From the NCBI RefSeq assembly GCF_947496075.1, contig NZ_CANMBJ010000001.1, forward strand, positions 620,001 through 684,000: a DNA stretch of 64,000 bases. Direction: 5' to 3'. The notes beneath the pieces were generated by a model. That model searched no databases. It saw only the letters and a program-made list of their open reading frames with translations, and was not told where the DNA came from. A program made the translations under genes and the position numbers. Source of the stretch: an uncultured Tateyamaria sp. (lineage in GTDB: Bacteria > Pseudomonadota > Alphaproteobacteria > Rhodobacterales > Rhodobacteraceae). This document shows, piece by piece, positions 61,090 through 64,000 of this stretch (position 1 is its first letter; each line of letters starts with the position of its first letter).

Positions 61090-61685
61090 TGCCTGCCGAA
61101 ATTCGCAGAACGATCCTCAACATTCAGGACACCCATATCGAGGGTTGGAAGAAGGTCGAAACGCCCACACGCCTTGTCGCAGCAATGGCCATCATCAAAA
61201 ACCCATGGTTCGGGCGCGGTCATGTCGAAAACCTGCGCCCCGAGATCCGCGAGATCGGGCCGGAAATTGGTGCGCTGCTGACCAAGATGATCCTGGATGT
61301 GACCGGCGACAAACTCGAAGGCTACGGCAAGGCGTCTGTTGTCGGAATGGGCGGTGAGATTGAGCACGCCCAGGCACTGACGCACACGCTTTGGTTTGGC
61401 AACAAGTACCGCGAAGCCGTGAACGCGCAGTCCTACCTGGTCTTTGCAAACACACGTGGCGCTGCCGGAACATCACTGATGATACCGCTGATGAACAAGG
61501 ACGATGGCGGCATGCGATCACATTACCAGACCATCCACCTGTCGGTCCAAGACGCCCCGGCCGAAGATGAGATCATCGTGGCATTGGGCGCATCGATCGG
61601 CGGGCACCCGAACCACCGGATCGGCAACCGTTATGAGGATCTCAAGGAAATGGGACACGACGTGGATAACCCGGCCGGTGTCTGA
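61089..61685 (+). CDS. AA_synth (DUF1185, PF06684) protein
   Basis: 198 aa. Family features: RRTILNIQDTHIEGWKKVETPTRLVAAMAIIKNPWFGRG, GMGGEIEHAQALTHTLWFGNKYREA and IIVALGASIGGHPNHRIGNRYEDL. Structures of PF06684 members show a chorismate-mutase-like (AroH) fold and their role was proposed in amino-acid metabolism, but no reaction has been shown. Here it is locked between a flavin monooxygenase and a hydrolase, which suggests a catabolic step. It overlaps the hydrolase by 8 bases. Confidence 0.9.
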   Translation: MPAEIRRTILNIQDTHIEGWKKVETPTRLVAAMAIIKNPWFGRGHVENLRPEIREIGPEIGALLTKMILDVTGDKLEGYGKASVVGMGGEIEHAQALTHTLWFGNKYREAVNAQSYLVFANTRGAAGTSLMIPLMNKDDGGMRSHYQTIHLSVQDAPAEDEIIVALGASIGGHPNHRIGNRYEDLKEMGHDVDNPAGV

Positions 61686-62469
61686 GGTTGCGCCAGACGG
61701 CACGGCGTATGACCTGACAGGCCCAGCGGATGCGCCCTGCGCGGTGCTGATCCATGGGCTGGGCCTGTCACGTGGGTTGTGGGACCCACATCTGGCCGCG
61801 TTCAAGGGCTGGCGCGTGCTCCGCTATGACCTGTACGGCCACGGCGACAGCGCCCCGGCACCTGCGCCCGCCACATTGACCTTGTTCGCCGACCAGATCG
61901 CCACGTTGATGGACAGCCTTGGCATCGATCAGGCGCACATCGTCGGCTTCTCCATTGGCGGCATGATCAATCGCCGCTTCGCGCTCGATCATCCGGACAA
62001 GTGCCTGTCGCTCGCCATACTCAACTCACCCCACGACCGTGGGACCAAGGCACAGGCCGAGGTCGAAGAACGCGCGCGTGCAGTCCGCGATCAGGGCGCC
62101 TTTTCCACCTTCGACGCCGCGCTCAAGCGATGGTTCACCCCTGCTTACCTTGCCACAGGCGATGGCCCAGCGCAGGTTCGCGCATGGCGCGAGATCGTCG
62201 ATGCAGAAAGTTATGCACAAACCGCCTGGGTTCTGGCCCATGGGGTCCGAGAGCTCACCGGACGCCCAAATGAGATTGCCGTACCTACCCTTGTGATGAC
62301 ATCCGAAAATGACAGCGGTTCAACGCCTGCCATGGCCTATGACATTGCCGCCGAAATTCTGGGCGCTCAGACGATCATCATCCCGCACCTGCAACATCTG
62401 GGCCTGATGGAAGACCCCGACGCCTTCACAAAACCCCTTCTGCAATTCCTGGGAACCCAAGCCACATGA
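61678..62469 (+). CDS. Alpha/beta-fold hydrolase
   Basis: 263-aa hydrolase. Oxyanion loop VLIHGLGLSRGLW, nucleophile Ser92 in VGFSIGGM, acid in TSENDSGS, and His in PHLQHLGLM. The GTG start at 61678 is chosen because it lies 8 bases inside the preceding gene and gives a full hydrolase; an ATG-starting frame 174 bases further upstream would be in the wrong register. Resembles 3-oxoadipate enol-lactonase and related ring-product hydrolases. The stop overlaps the ThDP enzyme's ATG. Confidence 0.85.
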   Translation: MSEVAPDGTAYDLTGPADAPCAVLIHGLGLSRGLWDPHLAAFKGWRVLRYDLYGHGDSAPAPAPATLTLFADQIATLMDSLGIDQAHIVGFSIGGMINRRFALDHPDKCLSLAILNSPHDRGTKAQAEVEERARAVRDQGAFSTFDAALKRWFTPAYLATGDGPAQVRAWREIVDAESYAQTAWVLAHGVRELTGRPNEIAVPTLVMTSENDSGSTPAMAYDIAAEILGAQTIIIPHLQHLGLMEDPDAFTKPLLQFLGTQAT

Positions 62470-64000
62470 CCACCCAAATGAGCGGCGGACAGGCTGCAAT
62501 CGAAGCCCTGAAAGCCGAAGAAACCAGCCATGTCTTTGGCCTGATCGGATCGGCCACGATGGAGATGTTCGACGCACTTTACGACGCGAAGGACATCGCC
62601 TTCATTGGTGTGCACGACGAACGAACCGGGACGCATATGGCAGACGGATTTGCCCGTGCTTCAGGCAAGGCCGGTGTGGTGTTGGCCGGTCAAAACGGCC
62701 CGGGCGCAACAAATCTGGTGACCGGGCTCAGCCAGGCCAAGGCGGCCTTCTCGCCCGTAGTGTCCATCGCGGGAATGCTGGCGCAGGGTCACATCTACCG
62801 CGATGCGTTTCAGGAGGTGGATCAGCAATCGCTTTTCACGCCGGTGACCAAGAAAACATGGACGGTCCCCTCTGCCGATCGCGTGCCGGAACTGTTCCGC
62901 GAAGCCTTTCGGACGGCCCTGTCACCGCGACAGGGTCCGGTGCAGCTCAACCTGCCCCGCGATGTGTTGTCAGCGCAGGCAGAGGTCCCACCGTTTCAAG
63001 AGCCCAAGGGATACAGAAACATGTCTGTCCCCGCAGGCCACCCAGAGAGCATTGCGCATGCGGCCAAGATGCTCGCCGGGGCGACACAACCGGTCATCAT
63101 CGCCGGTGGCGGCATCAAAAACACGCGCGGGCACGAGGAGTCGATTGAACTGGCTGAAACGTTGAACTGCCCCATCGTGACTTCGCCCGGGCATGGTGAT
63201 GCGATCCCCTTCGGACATCCCCTGAACGCCGGGCAGATGGGTCCACGCGGCAATGCCGTCGCCTCGCGTCTGGTCAAGGAAGCGGATGTGATCCTTGCGC
63301 TGGGCACACGGCTGGGGTTCAATGCGACGTTCTACACTTACGACAATATCAACCGCGATGCGGCGATCATCCAGATCGAACTTGAGCCAACCGCCATCGG
63401 GCGCTTCTTTCCTGTCGATCTTGGCATCTGGGCCGATGCGCCCACCGCCGCCCGGCAACTCACAGATGCGCTCAAAGGATTGCAAAACCGCGCCAAGGCC
63501 GACGCCTGGACGAAGGCATTCCAGTCAGAGCGCGCAGCCTTTCTGGCCCAGCGCGACACGGACGCCATCGAAACCAACCCGACCCAGCCGTCCGGCCTGT
63601 TCAAGGCCTTGCGCGGAGTCCTGCCCCGCGACGCGGCCATCACGATGGACGCAGGCACATTGTGCCTGCAAGCCACCGATGCGCTGAACTACTGGACCCC
63701 CGGCAGCCTGTTCACACCGCTCGATTTCGGTCTGGTCGGCTTTTCCATGGCCTGCGGTATGGGGGTGAAATGCGCGCAACCTGACCGGCCGGTCGTCAGC
63801 CTCATGGGCGACGGCGGGTTCGGTATGACAGTCAGCGAACTGTCCACTGCGGTCGACCACAACATCAACACGGTCACGGTCGTGATGAACAACCAATGCT
63901 GGGGGGCTGAAAAAGCCTACCAACGCGATTTCTTCAACGGGCGCTACATCGGGGCTGATGTCTCCAGTCCGCGCTTTGATGAACTGGCGGCACTTTACGG
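62466..64000 (+). CDS. ThDP-dependent enzyme, acetolactate synthase / sulfoacetaldehyde acetyltransferase-like (3' end outside window)
   Basis: 511 residues visible, frame open to the edge. The catalytic Glu52 lies in VHDERTGTHMADGFARASG; AGQNGPGATNLVTGL and SPVVSIAGM follow; the ThDP/Mg motif starts at Gly448 (MGDGGFGMTVSEL) and ends around NNQCWGAEK. The N-terminal third is closest in my recollection to sulfoacetaldehyde acetyltransferase (Xsc), which makes acetyl phosphate from sulfoacetaldehyde, but biosynthetic acetolactate synthase and oxalyl-CoA-type decarboxylases share these motifs. The start overlaps the hydrolase stop by 4 bases. Confidence 0.88.
   Translation, partial: MTTQMSGGQAAIEALKAEETSHVFGLIGSATMEMFDALYDAKDIAFIGVHDERTGTHMADGFARASGKAGVVLAGQNGPGATNLVTGLSQAKAAFSPVVSIAGMLAQGHIYRDAFQEVDQQSLFTPVTKKTWTVPSADRVPELFREAFRTALSPRQGPVQLNLPRDVLSAQAEVPPFQEPKGYRNMSVPAGHPESIAHAAKMLAGATQPVIIAGGGIKNTRGHEESIELAETLNCPIVTSPGHGDAIPFGHPLNAGQMGPRGNAVASRLVKEADVILALGTRLGFNATFYTYDNINRDAAIIQIELEPTAIGRFFPVDLGIWADAPTAARQLTDALKGLQNRAKADAWTKAFQSERAAFLAQRDTDAIETNPTQPSGLFKALRGVLPRDAAITMDAGTLCLQATDALNYWTPGSLFTPLDFGLVGFSMACGMGVKCAQPDRPVVSLMGDGGFGMTVSELSTAVDHNINTVTVVMNNQCWGAEKAYQRDFFNGRYIGADVSSPRFDELAALY

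Noticed and set aside
1-64000. Insertion sequences, prophage genes, integrases and rRNA
   Set aside because: No transposase, recombinase, capsid or terminase motif and no rRNA sequence seen in any frame.

Overview
The window comes from a moderately GC-rich alphaproteobacterial chromosome, most likely a member of the Roseobacter group (Rhodobacterales). The support is the Tol-Pal operon layout, a GapR-type DUF2312 protein, the accB-accC-aat-DUF2155-mlaD-NDUFA12 neighbourhood, a ScfR-type XRE regulator, a sodium:solute-symporter histidine kinase, and a SpoA-domain (FliM/FliN-like) protein. I see no rRNA, CRISPR array, insertion sequence or prophage. Two tRNA genes are present, Thr-TGT and Ser-TGA, both on the minus strand.

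Layout. 1-5039 (minus): ybgC-tolQ-tolR-tolA-tolB-pal-cpoB, the envelope constriction system; cpoB runs off the left edge. 5040-11877: a loosely packed accessory stretch with a dienelactone-hydrolase remnant, a DUF318-type permease, a LysR regulator, an orphan ATP-grasp enzyme, an acetyltransferase, tRNA-Thr, a putative sulfotransferase-like protein, and a divergent GFA/HxlR pair. It holds the three longest gene-free gaps. 11888-13811: gapR, then a sulfur set (small membrane protein, two half-size YeeE/YedE transporters, a DUF442 phosphatase/sulfurtransferase). 13817-19843 (minus): ScfR-like regulator, CheY-like response regulator, small two-helix membrane protein, SSS-histidine kinase, then a SpoA protein. 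20074-25313 (plus): a complete branched-chain-type (HAAT) ABC transporter divergent from the ScfR gene. 25525-29286: accBC and aat on plus, with DUF2155, mlaD and the NDUFA12-like complex I accessory protein on minus.

29453-31608: an FkbM methyltransferase fused to a GT61-type glycosyltransferase, and a RidA protein. 31732-33801: clpX and clpP (minus). 33935-35164: a photolyase/cryptochrome-like protein whose domain order looks swapped. 35166-38405: zinc uptake, with znuA divergent from zur-znuC-znuB across a pair of Zur-like operators. 38414-45058 (minus): tryptophan 2,3-dioxygenase, kynureninase and a second complete HAAT transporter, read as one operon for the upper kynurenine pathway plus uptake of a related aromatic compound. 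46322-51850 (plus): SPOR lipoprotein, D,D-carboxypeptidase, tmk, holB, tatD and an MBL hydrolase. 51919-57424: an AEC transporter, a YihY/BrkB membrane protein, a UGT-type glycosyltransferase, an acetyltransferase and an ankyrin-repeat protein.

57644-64000: a LysR regulator diverges from a tightly coupled plus-strand operon. The operon encodes an aldehyde dehydrogenase, a luciferase-type flavin monooxygenase, an AA_synth (DUF1185) protein, an alpha/beta hydrolase, and a ThDP-dependent enzyme resembling sulfoacetaldehyde acetyltransferase that runs off the right edge. This looks like a complete small-molecule degradation pathway with no substrate I can name, and it is my first choice for an undescribed system here. 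The kynurenine-transporter operon and the permuted photolyase are the next most interesting.
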